64,000 bases of DNA from Atkinsonella hypoxylon (lineage: Eukaryota > Ascomycota > Sordariomycetes > Hypocreales > Clavicipitaceae): contig JFHB01000093.1 in NCBI GenBank assembly GCA_000729835.1, positions 47,759-111,758 of the forward strand. The letters run 5' to 3'. The position numbers and the translations under genes are program-made. Shown here one piece after another: positions 9,816-23,100 of the stretch; within the stretch, counting starts at the first letter, position 1; the number at the start of each line of letters is the position of its first letter. The notes under the pieces were generated by a model, which searched no databases, was not told where the DNA came from, and was given only the letters and a program-made list of their open reading frames with translations.

Positions 9816-12492
9816 AGCTAAGAAGGTAAGGGGTTTATTGCTGCTTACTTAATAAGATTAATATAAAAGACTAGGTAAATTTCTAGTAAAATATCTAGCT
9901 TTATAGTTAAAGGTATTAGTATATCTATAACTATATACTTTACTATAACTTAATTAAGCTTCTAACTTAAGCAGTTTATCTTAATATAATAAAGTATTAG
10001 CTAAACTAAGTCCTTTACCTTATACTATTCTACTAGCCTATAGCTTCTATTTAATTACTCTTACTGCCTCTACTAGGTAAAGTTAATTATAGCTTAAGTA
10101 ATATTTATACCTTTCTATAGCTATTTAAGGAATACTAAAGCCTACTCTTTATATAAAACTTAGAACTTCTCTTTATCTATAAGCTTTTAAATAAGGTCTA
10201 TATTATACCTATATATTACTTAGTTTAAACTTATACTAGTTACTAAGGAATTCCTATTATTAATAGCTAGCTAGTATATAGAGAGATATTTAAGCTAGTT
10301 AAACTGCAAAAAGGCAACTATAATCTATAGAATTACTTATACTTTCTAATTAACTCTCTTTATTCTACTGTTTATCTATAGGTAATAGAATGTAAATAGT
10401 AATTATTTAATTCTAATAAGGCAATAGAGAGTAATCTAAAAGGTGCTTAATTAATCTAAACTATAGTTAGAGATAATTTATTTTAAGAACCTATAAAACT
10501 ACTACTAATAATGCTTAAACTGCTAAGTATATTTCTTTACCTTTATAGAGGTTATTACTTTTAACTATATATACTTTAAAAGTTAATTAGTAATAACTAT
10601 TAAGTAAAAGAGTATAGCTTAGTTTAGCGCTAGTAAATCTATTATAAAATCTATAGAGATCTATAACTAATACCTATTTAGCGCTAGAATAAGTTATAAA
10701 AGGCCTTACTATAACCTCTTACTCTTCTAGCTACTGTAATAATAGCAGTTTTAAACGTACTAAGCAATATCTTAGGACAGCTTATTTTAGTAATAGTTAT
10801 ATATTAATGCCTAAAATGTAGTATTTTGTTCTAGGTAGCCTAATATTAGCAACTTATATATTCTATATATTAGTATAGTAGTTAATAGCTTATACTTAAG
10901 GACTTAAAGGTAGCTTTAGTAAACTAATGCCTCTTATATATTAAAGGTATAGTTTATAATTTATTTTTATATTTTTACCTTTAATAGAAACCTTCTCTTC
11001 TCTTTCTAAACTGCATTTAACCTTATTAGGTATACTAGGTCTTTTTATACTCCTTAGTTCTATAGGCTCTATAAGTATTTATTTAGAAATAGCATTATTT
11101 TAGCTAGCACCTATAAAGCTATAACTAGTTAACTTTCTAGCGTTACTTTACTAGCTATTTCTACTTTAATATTCTCTATAATTTTCTCTTTCTCTTTATC
11201 TCTATAGAGAGCGCTAAGGTAGTTAATAGAGAGAGGCTAAAGAACCTAGCCTATCTACAGCATTACTCTATCTTAATTCTACTCTTATTGTAATAATATA
11301 TTTAGTTACTCTACCTATAGCCCTAAGCAGTATTATAGGTAGTAGTTAAAGAGAGAAAGAAGCTTTACCTACTTAGCTTAATACTTAAAGATCTTTTATA
11401 GAGATATAAAGTATTCTAGATTCTTATAGTCTATAAAGATTATAAAGGGGTATACTACTCTCTATAACTTTACTGCTTAAGCTTTAAAGTAAGATATTAT
11501 TGCTAAAAGCTTCTTATTATAAATAGTATAGTTACGTTAAGCTAGAGATAACCTAGCTAAATAGTATACTATAGGCTGTAGTATACTAGCTTTATTATAT
11601 TAAGATAAATAGCTACTAAGGGCCTCTCCTAAGCAATTAGCCTTTACTACTATATTCTTCTTAGAGTTCTACTAGGCTAAAACTAAGTATAAGGTAAAGG
11701 CCTCCTTAAGCCTTATAAATAACCTCTTATATTTCTTTATTTACTAGAATAGAACTCCCTTCTTTATTAAGTTAACTAAGGGCCTTATAATATCTAAGAA
11801 ATTTAATATAAAGTTATAGTAAAAGTTTGTAAATCTAAAGAAGCTTTATACTCTTTATAACTTAGTAGGAGCTTACTACTTCTAAATAGCTATAATCTTC
11901 TCTAGATTTAAGTATATCTCCCTTTTAGCTATAACTATAAAGCTAAGGTATTTAACTTTAGTTATAGTAAAGCAGCATTTCTTAAGATCTAAGTGTAGCT
12001 CTATTAACTACAACTTTTTTAGGATTCTCTATACCTTATATATATAGTCTTTCCTAAAACTCTCTATATAAATAAAGATATTATTTAGATAAGCAGTTAT
12101 ATAATCTCTAAGGGCCTCTTTTAGTACGCTATTAATATATTGTTAGAATATAGCTAGAGCCTCTACTAACCTAAAGGGGCAAACTAGCTATTTAAAGAGG
12201 CTAAACTAGGTGTAAAACACTATAAGGTGCTCTTTACTATCTACTATCTAGATTCTATAGAAGGCTAACTATATATTTAGCTTAGTAAACTAATATACCT
12301 TTAATAATAACTTAAGCGTCTTTTTTATTAAGAGAAGTAGGTAATAGTTCTATTCTATAATCTTATTAAGAGCTTAATAATTAATATAGAATTACTATTC
12401 TCTACTTAGCTTTTTAGCTAAAAGAATAGGTACTACTACTAAGAAGAAGCTAGCTTAAATCTATCCTTTATCTATTAGGTTTATTACCTACC
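9816..12492 (-). mobile_element. Chromo-1c, segment 2 (pol: integrase to RT)
   Basis: Continues segment 1 after Chromo-1a. On the minus strand it holds pol from the integrase C-terminal side (9821) back through the integrase core, RNase H and RT. The RT catalytic site at 12080-12091 (minus) reads YLNN. The integrase lacks the 1-nt deletion of Chromo-1a. The segment ends at CTACC (12488-12492), the target duplication of Chromo-1b, which recurs at 29122-29126. Confidence 0.88.
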
Positions 12493-12815
12493 TATAATAA
12501 ACTGACCTAGTAGCTGCTACTAACTAGCGTCTATAATAAGAACTATAATTATAGGGAGGAAAGGAGGAAGAGAGAAGGAACTAAAAGCCTCCCTATACCC
12601 CTATGCTATATATCTAGGGGTAGGTTTATCCCCTTAGGAGCCCCTTTTAGTATATACTCTATAGCTAAGGTCCTCTCTCTAGAGCCTAGTAAAGTCTAGC
12701 TAACCTCTAGACAAATGCAGCTTACTTCTATCCCTTTACCTATATAGATCTCTATCTCTCTTTTACTATTCTCTCTTTACTAAAAGACCTAAGCTTAAGG
12801 CTTAAGTCTATAATA
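12493..12815 (-). repeat. Chromo-1b 3' LTR (323 bp)
   Basis: Read on the plus strand it starts TATAATAAACTGACC and ends GTCTATAATA. It matches the other Chromo-1 LTRs and contains the terminal hairpin at about 12789-12811. The left (outer) end keeps ACTGACCTAG, which is more mutated in the LTR at 28799. Confidence 0.92.
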
Positions 12816-15240
12816 TACTCTCCTTCTTCTTCTAGGCCCTATAATAATCCCTTTTGTTGTCTATAGTAGGTACTGTAAATAGCAGCTAACTCTCTATCTA
12901 CTCCTTTTTTATATTTCCTCTATTGTTTACTTATAAAAAAAAAAATAGAGGCATAACGTTTACGTCTAAGTGCTTTACTCTAGCTGTTCTATTACTGCAC
13001 TAATACACTATTTGTTGTTAGTATAGTGTTGTAGAGCTAATATATAAATAGACGTTTACTCTACCTCCCTTCCCTCTAATTGCCTATAGCACCTTAGCAA
13101 TAGCTGTTAATTGCTTTACTAACTAATCTATTAGTTGCGCTATAATAGGTTAATTACGCTCCCTCTTACTTAATTATACCCTTCTAGGGTCTATTAACCC
13201 TTTGCCCCCCTTTACCTTATAATTCTCTATATATAGCTATTAATTATCTGCCTATTATATAAGCGCTAGCTGTAATGCTAGTATTGCTAGCGCATAAACT
13301 GCCTATATCCCTAGGTCTTCTTATATTTAAAGCAATTATTACGTAATAATCTCTTTTATTAACTAAAAGGCACTCTCTCTCTTTTATCTCTATTGTTGTT
13401 GTAAACAGTTATTAGATATATATAACCTATCTATATATAAGAGGTATTATTAAGGGTGTAAAGTGTAAATAGTTATTATTAGTGTTATTCTCTTAGTATA
13501 TAATAAACTAACAGCTAGTAAAGCGTAAACAGTTATTATTATTATTATCCCTTTAGTATATAATAAACTAGTAGCTAGCCTTTAGCTATTTTTAATATAA
13601 AAATAAATAATTTCTTTTTTCTTTTTTTATCTTTTTCTTTCTTCTTTATATTTTATTTTACCTCTATATTATAACTAAATAATTCTATTATAGTTTCCTA
13701 AAATTCCTTACTTTACTATATAGTTACTACTGCCCCTTTTAATATAAAAGAACCTTTTTTTAATATATTTAAATAGAATTTATCTAACTACTAGTAGCTT
13801 ACTAATTAAAATCGCAAAATATTGTTTTATTAGCCTAAAGTATACTGCCTCTTTACTTATATATAGCTTATTCTTTTACTAACTAGAAGTATATTTAGAA
13901 CTTTAGTAGTTATATTGCTAGCGCTAGTGCTCTTACTGCTTCTACTTCTATAGTGCTATTAGTTTCTTACTGCTGCTATATTTATAGTTTCCTTATATAA
14001 AAGAACTTAAACAATTTAGAGTTATTTAATAGCAATATTCTTAAGAATATCTATATACTATACTATAATAACCTTTATAAAAAGGGCTTATATAACTGTT
14101 ATTCTAGCTAAAGGAGAGAATACTAACTATATATATAGAGGCATTAAGGTTGTATTTAAAATTCTAGCCTTTTTACTAAGTATTCTTACCTATAGTATTA
14201 CTTTACCTAAATATAGAAACTTATTAACTAAGGTTTTACAGTTAAGTCTATATTAATTCTCTCTTATACTAACTAGCTTTTCTACTATATAATTCTTATA
14301 TATAAATTTTTAAATATATATAACTACTATAACTTTATCCTTAAGGATATACTTACTACTAATTATATAGAAAAGAAGGTTATACTCTCTTCTTCTTCTT
14401 ACTATATAACTTAAACTAGTTATTCTTTTATATTTACTCTCTCTCTCTCTTTACTAACTATAAAAGCACTATAGCCTTTATTATTCTAAAGAACAATAAG
14501 TTTAACTCTAATAAGTATAAGTATATCTCTATAGATATTAATAATAACTTCTTATCTCTCTTTATACTTACTACTACTACTACTATTACTATACTTTTTT
14601 TATTACTGCTACTTATACTTACACTTTATTATATACTATTAACCTTTACTACTACTGCCCCTTTACTGCTATATAAGGCTTCCTTACTGCTATATATTAT
14701 CCCTTTACTTTTATAGAATAACCTTAAGGTAATACACTAAAAATATACCTACCTTTAGGTAGAGCTTAAAAGCTTAAACTACTTATAGCGCTAATTGCTA
14801 TCTATATTCCTAAAGTATATAACTTTAACCTAGCTTACTACTCTCTCTACTTTCTCTCTCTTTATCTTTTTCCCTTTAAGGACTATACCTTTATGCCTAA
14901 AGCGCTAAGCTATTTAAGATATTATATTCTTACTTATACTTACTAGAGTAAAGCCTTAATCTAGAGCATTAGTTATATTCTTGCCTACTCTAGCCCCTAT
15001 ACCTTCTACTAGTACTGCTATTCTAGCTTTAGCTTTTACACTACTCTAGAGGCACTATATAGCTTCTTTAGCTTCTATTTTATAACTGCTTAAAGAGCAA
15101 TAAAGCGCCTTTTAGGTAGTTATACCTCTATACTATAAGTACTACTACCCCTTTACTACTTACTAAGAAATTTCTTTTGTTTTTATTTTTTTTTTTATAA
15201 TAATTATATAGGCCTCTATAAAGAAGAGTTTATTTTCCTT
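12816..15240 (-). other. Chromo-1b 3' region (unknown function)
   Basis: Reverse complement of 7091-9493 in Chromo-1a. It starts with the pyrimidine-rich complement of the polypurine tract (TACTCTCCTTCTTCTTCT) and holds the tandem repeat (about 13450-13570) and the possible extra reading frame (about 13870-15150). Its boundary with pol is approximate. Confidence 0.6.
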
Positions 15241-18200
15241 TATTTTTAGTTAAAGATTACTAAATTATTATTAAAGTCTATATAAAATTTTACTATACCT
15301 TTACTAGGCCTATTGTTAAATTAAGTGTTCTTTTACTATAACTTAAATTAATTTAGTACCTCTATATTATAGAAGTTCTTTAGTAGTTTCTATATAAGCT
15401 AAATAAATTCTACTTACTTAATAAGTACTTAATAGTATCTTCTTTAGCTTAAAGCGTTTTTAGTAGCTAAAATTTCCTTTACTTTATACTTCTTAAGAGC
15501 TAAGTTAGTATTTATTATAGTTAGCTTAAAACTAGGCCTTAAGTTTACTAATTACTAAAAAAGTAAGAGGTTTATTGCTGCTTACTTAATAAAATTAATA
15601 TAAAAAACTAAGTAAATTTCTAGTAAAATATCTAACTTTATAGTTAAAGGTATTAATATATCTATAACTATATACTTTACTATAACCTAATTAAGCTTTT
15701 AACTTAAGTAGTTTATCTTAATATAATAAAGTATTAGCTAAACTAAGTTCTCTACCTTATACTATTCTATTAGCTTATAGCTTCTATTTAACTACTCTTA
15801 CTACCTCTACTAAGTAAAGTTAATTATAGCTTAAGTAATATTTATACTCTTTTATAGCTATTTAAGGAACACTAAAGCTTACTCTTTATATAAAACTTAG
15901 AACTTCTCTTTATTTATAAGCTTTTAAATAAAGTCTATATTATACCTATATATTACCTAGTTTAAACTTATACTAGTTACTAAGGAAGTTTTATTGTTAA
16001 TAGCTAGCTAATATATAGAGAGATATTTAGGCTAGTTAAACTGCAAAAAGGCAACTATAACCTATAGAATTACTTATACTTCCTAATTAACTCTCTTTAT
16101 TTTACTGTTTATCTATAGGTAATAGAATATAAACAGTAATTATTTAATTCTAATAAAGTAATAAAGAGTAGTTTAAAAGGTACTTAATTAATCTAAACTA
16201 TAGTTAAAGATAATTTATTTTAAGAACCTATAAAACTACTACTAATAATACTTAAACTACTAAGTATATTCCTTTACCTTTATAGAGGTTATTACCTTTA
16301 ACTATATATACTTTAAAAGTTAATTAATAATAACTATTAAGTAAAAGAGTATAGCCTAGTTTAGCGCTAGTAAATCTATTATAAAATCTATAAAGATCTA
16401 TAACTAATACCTATTTAGCGCTAGAATAAATTATAAAAGGCCTTACTACAACCTTTTACTCTTTTAGCTGCTGTAATAGTAGTAGTTTTAAATGTATTAA
16501 GTAATATCTTAGGACAGCTTATTCTAGTAATAGTTATATATTAATACCTAAAATGTAGTATTTTATCCTAAGTAGCTTAATATTAGTAACTTATATATTC
16601 TATATATTAATATAGTAGTTAATAGCTTATACTTAAGAACCTAAAGGCAGCTTTAGTAAACTAACGCCCCTTATATATTAAGGGTATAGTTTATAATTTA
16701 TTCTTAAGTTTTTACCTTTAATAGAAACCTTCTTTCTCTCTTTTAGACTATATTTAACCTTATTAGGTATACTAGGTCTTTTTGCACTTCTTAGTTCTAT
16801 AGGCTCTATAAGTGTTTATTTAAGAATAGTATTGTTTTAGCTAGTACCTATAAAGCTATAGCTAGTTAACTTTCTAGCGTTACTTTACTAGCTATTTCTA
16901 CCTTAATATTCTCTATAACCTTCTCTTTCTTTTTATCTCTATAAAGAGCACTAAGGCAGCTAATAGAGAGAGGCTAAAGAACCTAGTTTATCTATAGCGT
17001 TACTTTATCTTAATTCTACTCTTATTATAATAATATATTTAGTTGCTCTACCTATAGCTCTAAGCAGTATTATAGATAGTAGTTAAAGAGAGAGAGAAGC
17101 TCTACCTACTTAGCTTAACGCTTAAAGATCTCTTATAGAGATATAAAGTATTCTAGATTCTTATAGTCTATAAGGATTATAAAGGGGTATACTACTCTTT
17201 ATAACTCTACTGCTTAAGCTTTAAGGTAAGATATTATTGCTAAAAGCTCCTTATTATAAATAGTATAGTTACATTAAGCTAGAGATAACCTAGCTAAATA
17301 GTATACTATAGACTGCAGTACACTAGCTTTATTATATTAAGATAAATAGCTACTAAGGGCCTCTTCTAAGCAATTAGCCTTTACTACTATATTCTTCTTA
17401 AGGTTCTACTAGGCTAAAACTAAGTATAAGGTAAAGGCCTTCTTAAGCCTTATAAATAACCTCTTATATTTCTCTATTTACTAGAATAAAACTTCTTTCT
17501 TTATTAAGCTAACTAGAGGCTCTATAATATCTAAGAAATCTAATATAAAGTTACAATAAAAGTTTATAAATTTAAGGAAGCTTTATACTCTTTATAACCT
17601 AGTAAAAGCTTACTACTCCTAAATAGCTATAATCTTCTTTAGATCTAAATAAATCTCCCTTTTTACTATAACTATAAAGCTAAGGTATTTAACTTTAGTT
17701 ATAGTAAAGTAGTATTTCTTAAGATCTAAGTATAGCTCTACTAACTATAACTTTTCTAGGATTCTCTATACCTTATATATATAGTCTTTTCTAGAACCTT
17801 TAGTGTAAATAAGGATGTTATTTAGATAAGTAGTTATATAATCTCTAAGGGCCTCTTTTAGTGCGCTATTAATATATTATTAAAATATAGCTAAAGCCTC
17901 TACTAACCTAAAGGGGTAAACTAGCTATTTAAAGAGGCTAAACTAGGTATAGAACGCTGTAAGGTACTCTTTACTATTTACTATCTAGATTCTATAGAAG
18001 GCTAACTATATATTTAGTTTAGTAAACTAATATACCTTTAATAATAACTTAAGTGTCTTCTTTATTAAGAGGAGTAAGTAATAGTTTTATTCTATAATCT
18101 TATTAAGGGTTTAATAATTAATATAGAATTACTATTCTCTACTTAGCTTTTTAGCTAAAAGAATAAGTACTACTACTAAAGAGAAGCTAGCTTAAATCTA

Positions 18201-18480
18201 TTCTTTATCTATTAGGTCTATTACCTACCTTCTAATTTTTAATAAATAGTTCTATAGTATATTATATAGTAGGGTCTACAGCAGTAACAGTAAGGAGCTA
18301 TTTAGCTGCTCTTTTAGCCTAATATAGTAATTTAGCCTCTCTCTATATAGTAGAAGGCTTTAGGCTCTCTCTTCTTTAAAAAGATTATAAAAGTCCTTTA
18401 ATTTAAGTAGCAGCATTAGTAGATTAAGGCCTTTTAGGGATATTTATAATAATAATATAGAGGTAATTTCCTAAAGGCTT
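15241..18480 (-). pseudogene. pol: Chromo-1b pol, C-terminal part (chromodomain to RT)
   Basis: Minus-strand pol homologous to Chromo-1a about 3840-7050: chromodomain about 15330-15480, integrase, RNase H, then RT. The catalytic RT motif at 17817-17828 reads YLNN. The run of four T missing one base in Chromo-1a is complete here, so the integrase frame is continuous apart from RIP stops. The gene is cut at 18481-18485 by Copia-1a and continues at 26321. Confidence 0.85.
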
Positions 18481-18485
18481 ATAGC

Positions 18486-19181
18486 TGTTAAAAATAAGCT
18501 ACCCTGTATAGCCTATTTTTATGCCTACTAGTTGCTCTATCACGTGACCCTTATTAGGTCTTGTTACGTTGATTTTTGGTAGAGATATCGCTGTTACTAG
18601 ATGCGAAACATCTAGAATCGACTAAGGCAAAGTTGCCTAACCTATAGTTAACTTTAACTGCGATTTTCTCCACAACTAGCAATAGTAGAAATTTAAGAAG
18701 TATACTATTTAAAAGCTAAGAATTAGGGCTATTTAATGGTATAATTGTTGGATAGAGTTGCTTATAAGGGTTGCTTGTTATTAGTAGAATTTGTTAAATT
18801 GTGCATATAGGCGTCTTGTTTATATAGCCGTAAGTTGATTTTTTTGTTTTTATATAATAAATCTTTTTACGGAAATTATAAAGTAGCCTATAAGCCCCTT
18901 CTAGCAACTACAGCCCGCTAATATAGTTAGAGGGTCTATAAAGGACTAGAAAGATTTAAGATTCTACCCTCACTTGTTCGTTACAGCGCTCTTAATATAA
19001 GATACTACTATTATTATAGTTATCTACTGCCTCTACGTGATCTATACTATACACTACAGCTTAATTTAGGCCGCTGCTGCTTCTACTACGTAATAATTGC
19101 TAGGAGCAATTGCAGGTGCTAAATCTAAGAGACTACTACTCTCTTAGATATCTAGTTCTGTAATCTCTATTATTTTTAATA
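18486..19181 (+). repeat. Copia-1a 5' LTR (696 bp)
   Basis: Begins TGTTAAAAAT and ends ATTTTTAATA, a terminal inverted repeat of 10 bp once the RIP change CA to TA is allowed for. It contains several short hairpins: CTAGATG/CATCTAG (18597-18615), AGGCAA/TTGCCT near 18624, AATTGCT/AGCAATT near 19092 and ATCTAAGAG/CTCTTAGAT (19123-19149). Its start keeps CACGTGACC and GCGAAACATC, which are RIP-mutated in the 3' LTR. Confidence 0.93.
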
Positions 19182-20149
19182 GGTTATAAGCCTGGAAGAC
19201 CTATCTGCAAGCTGTTAGCCCGCTGAAATCTACTATTGTGTACTATATTACCCACTAGAAGCTATATTAAGACCTGCGCTAGCAGCTATTGCTGCTAAAA
19301 ATTAGTAGCTTGCTGGAAGCTATTAATACCTGCTGCACACATATCGCCAGCCACTATACTAGTGTTTTTATTCTGCCCACCCTGTGCCTCCTGCACTAGT
19401 TCTATGCACCTAGTGTATATACACTTTTGAAGCTATTCTTAATAGCTAGGTTCTATTGTTGCGCAACATTAAAATATATATATCTATACACATTACATTC
19501 GCACTGTGAATTGTTTTATTAGGCACTGCCTAATTAATTATTTCTATTAAGAAATAAGCTTAGCGCTGCACTACATCGCTTGTTGTTGTGCTGTTATCTT
19601 GTATATTGTGCACCCTGTGCACCTCTGTTAGTGGCTATACTACAATTTATAGTGCACACCTAACAGCTCTTGTTGCTGTTAGATATTCCTGTGTTTTCGG
19701 TCGCAGAATTAATTTGTGTGGTAATCCCACTGGTTAGGATTTTAAAGTAGGAATTAGCTGGATATCCCTAAATTAGCTGTGCCTAGGTCTCTACTGATTT
19801 ATTAGAACCTAATTAGAGAAGAATCTCCTAAATTTTTTGGCTAAAAATAGCTAGGACCTATGTTTTATGCCCCTTACGACCGCTTGTTAATCTAGTCTGC
19901 TATACAAATTGTATGCGCATATAGATTGCGATATAATGCAGCCTTTAGAGCCCGTTATACCTATTACAAAACAAATTAGAGAAAAATCTCAGTATAATTT
20001 CTGAAGATATAGGGCACTTCTAGGCCTATAATAGAGCAATCTATTGATATCTAGTAGAGGTTATTAATGTTATTTACTACCTTTTCTACTGTAATTTAAG
20101 CTATAATTAGCTATAAAGAGCGTTAAATTAGCTATTAAAATCCTTTAAA
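19182..20149 (+). other. Copia-1a leader with half-tRNA-type primer site
   Basis: Immediately after the LTR comes GGTTATAAGCCTGGAAGACC; copies 1b and 1d have GGTTATAAGCCCAGA. Reading TA back to TG at the RIP site gives GGTTATGAGCCCAG, the complement of the anticodon stem-loop of initiator tRNA-Met, as in the half-tRNA priming of Drosophila copia. The remaining 950 bp hold no convincing gene. They keep unusually many CA/TG dinucleotides and motifs such as GTTGCGCAAC and GTGCAC, so this leader is less mutated than gag-pol. Confidence 0.65.
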
Positions 20150-23100
20150 ATAGCACTAAAAGAAATAGGCAAGGGAAAGAGCATAAGCCCTAAACGGGGT
20201 AGTGGTTCTAGTACACTAGCTAATCCAGCTGCTGCTACTAGCTTTTCTAGTCCAGCAAGGTCCCCCCCTTAGCTAGTAGATTCCTCTTCTAATAAAGAAG
20301 ATTATACAGCTAAGAAGGCTCTAAAAGAAGCTAGATTAGCTTCTAAAAGAGTAGTGCAAGTCTATAATGTTTAAGCTAATCTAAAAGCTTAAATAGATAA
20401 GCAATAAGAGACCCTAAATAGATTTATTAGGTATAGTGAAGCAAAATAAAGCTAAAATAAAGGTAATATAGCTGATTTACTAAGTAAATTAGATACTATA
20501 ATTACATCTATAGGTAATCTCTCTATAGGGTCTCCCTCTAAGGTAGTAGATCCTATTACTTCTAAAAGAGCTTCTAAAGTCTCTTTTAAAGCCCCTAAAC
20601 CTTCTAGTTCCTCTAATAGTGCTACTTTTCTGCCTGCTTTTAATGAAGGCACTATAAAAGAGTTAAATAAGAAGGTCTACTCTATTCTAGAGGCTGCTAA
20701 GCTAAAAGGCCCTAAAAATTTTAAACAGTAGAAGCAAGCTTTAACTATTTAATTTAGGGCACTAGGATTCCCTTAATTTATTAATAATCCTAGTATAGCT
20801 AGTACATTAGTAGATTTAGAGCAAGCTATTATCCTTATAATTATAAGAGATAGTTGCCAATCTAGACCTTAAGCTGCTATAAGCTGGCATAAGTCCTCTG
20901 TAGATGCCTATAACGTTCTAGTTAAGCAGTATTTATAGAGTGCTAAAATACAATATAGTACACTATATACTAGTTATTACAACTTATCGTTTTCGAACTA
21001 TAAGGGATCTTTAGAGGCCTTTAATGCTGAATTTAATAATTTACTAGCTAGATTACAGCTCTATGGTGTAGCTATTAATCCTATCGACTAAGTAAATCAT
21101 TATATTAATGCTTTAAAGAAGACCTTCCCTAGCTGGGCTAAAAGGCAGCAATATTCTATTAGAGCTGCTAGAGCATAAGGTCTATCTGTAAAAATGCTGA
21201 ATTTACAGTTCCTTATAGCTAATTTATTAGAAGAATAAAGAGATAAAAGCTCCTCTATATTTAAGGCTCTTAGTTATAAAGCTTCTAATTCTAATAGTTC
21301 TAATAATAAGGCTAATTAAGGAAAGAATCCTCTTAATCAGAAGAAGAATTCCGATTCTAATTCTAACGATTCTAATGCCTCTAAAGAAAAAGATTAAGAT
21401 AAAGCCTCTAAGAATAAAAAGAAGTAGAAAAGTTAAAGAAGAAGTAATAAAAACTCTAGGAATAAGGATAGAGAAGCTGCTTTTGCTATAGGTTGTTATA
21501 ACCTATCTACTAGCAACTAGGATACTATAGAATCTAATGATTCTAGCAGTTCTAGTAGTGATAATTCTTACGATTTAGATACAGAATCCACTACTAGTGA
21601 TACTAGTACTACTAGTAATAATACCCCTTCTTTTAATTACTCTAATAGAATAATTAAAAACTCCCTACTATACAATACAGGTTCTACCTGTTATATAGTT
21701 AACAATAAGGCATTTTTTAGGACTTTTAAGCCTATAAAAAAGGGTAAAACTGCGCCTATTGCTACTAGAGGAGGTCCTATTTATCCTAAAGGACAGGGAA
21801 CTGCTGTATTCTAGGTACTAGTTAGTATAAATCCAGCTAAATACAGGCCTTTAGCTCTAAAGGATGCTCTATATTGCCTAGGTTTAGATACTAACCTAAT
21901 TAGTGGTCTAAAGCACTATTTAACAGGGGGCACTCTCCTTAGAAATCAGCTATTTCTAGCTAATAGAAGCTGCTATAGGCTTCTAAATCCCAAAAAGCAT
22001 AGTTTCTTCTTACAGCTTAAGGGGCAAGAGACCCCTAGAGTGTGTAAAAACCACGTAAATCTCTCTTATATAGGATTTCTAGCTAGCAATAGTTATAATA
22101 GCGGTTATAATACTAGTTATCCTATAGAGGTTTAAATCCCTTAACAGCCTAGTTTTAATCTAGAGGAATATAGCTAAATTAAGGAATTATCTGATTTTAA
22201 AGAAGATAATACCAATAATAATGCTATAGAGCTATTAGCCCTAGTTCCTAAACAGGCTCCTAGTTAGATTTCTTCTAATAACAGGGATTTAGAAGGTCTA
22301 AATCCTAAGTTGCTAGATATTGGAGGAAATAGCTGTCTAGATCCCTTAAACAAGGCCTATAGTTCTCAAGAGATCTAGCAAGATAGGGAGCAACAGGAAG
22401 CTAGCTTTAATAATAATTCTAGTAGTAATCCTACTGCTTCTTCTTCCTATAAGAAGCTCCTAGAATTAGCTGCTACTTAGCACGTTAGATTAGGGCATAT
22501 AGGACTCCCTTTACTAAAGAAGACTACTTCTATTACTAAAGGTATTCCTAATTTTACAAAAATTAAGGAAAAGGATTTTAACTGCCTAGCTTGCAACTAA
22601 GCTAAAGCTGTTAGAAGACCTAGCAAGCATGCTATTCCTAACCCCCCTAGATGTTTAGATATTATAGAGGGAGATACCGTTAAAATAGAGCCTATACTAC
22701 ACAATAAGAGGCCTCTAGTTCTTTTTCTAATTAATAGAAAATCACGGTATAAGTGGTCTTTTAATCTAGCTAATAAAGAGGGTTCTACTCTCTATAGCTG
22801 TATTAAAGGCTTCTTTAAGGAATTAAAAAACTAGTATAACTGCTACCCTAAACACCTTTATTTTAATAGTAGTACAGAAATCAATACTAGGTTGCAAGCT
22901 TAGCTATCTTTTAAGGGTATTTACTTTAGCACCTCTTGCCCCTATATTTACAAATAGAATAGGCTAATAGAGAGAGCTATAAGAGTACTTCTAGACCGTT
23001 TACATGCTACCCTACAGTAGTTACAATTACCTCTATATCTATAGTCTTACATCCTTCCTGCTATAGTGGATTTAGTTAATACTACTGCGAATAGTACTAA

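Noticed and set aside
20452..20652. Minus-strand 66-codon open stretch
   Set aside because: Antisense to Copia-1a Gag. The same shadow appears at 31294-31491 (minus) and 55865-56128 (plus) opposite the gag of the other copies. The sense strand carries the ATG and Gag pattern.
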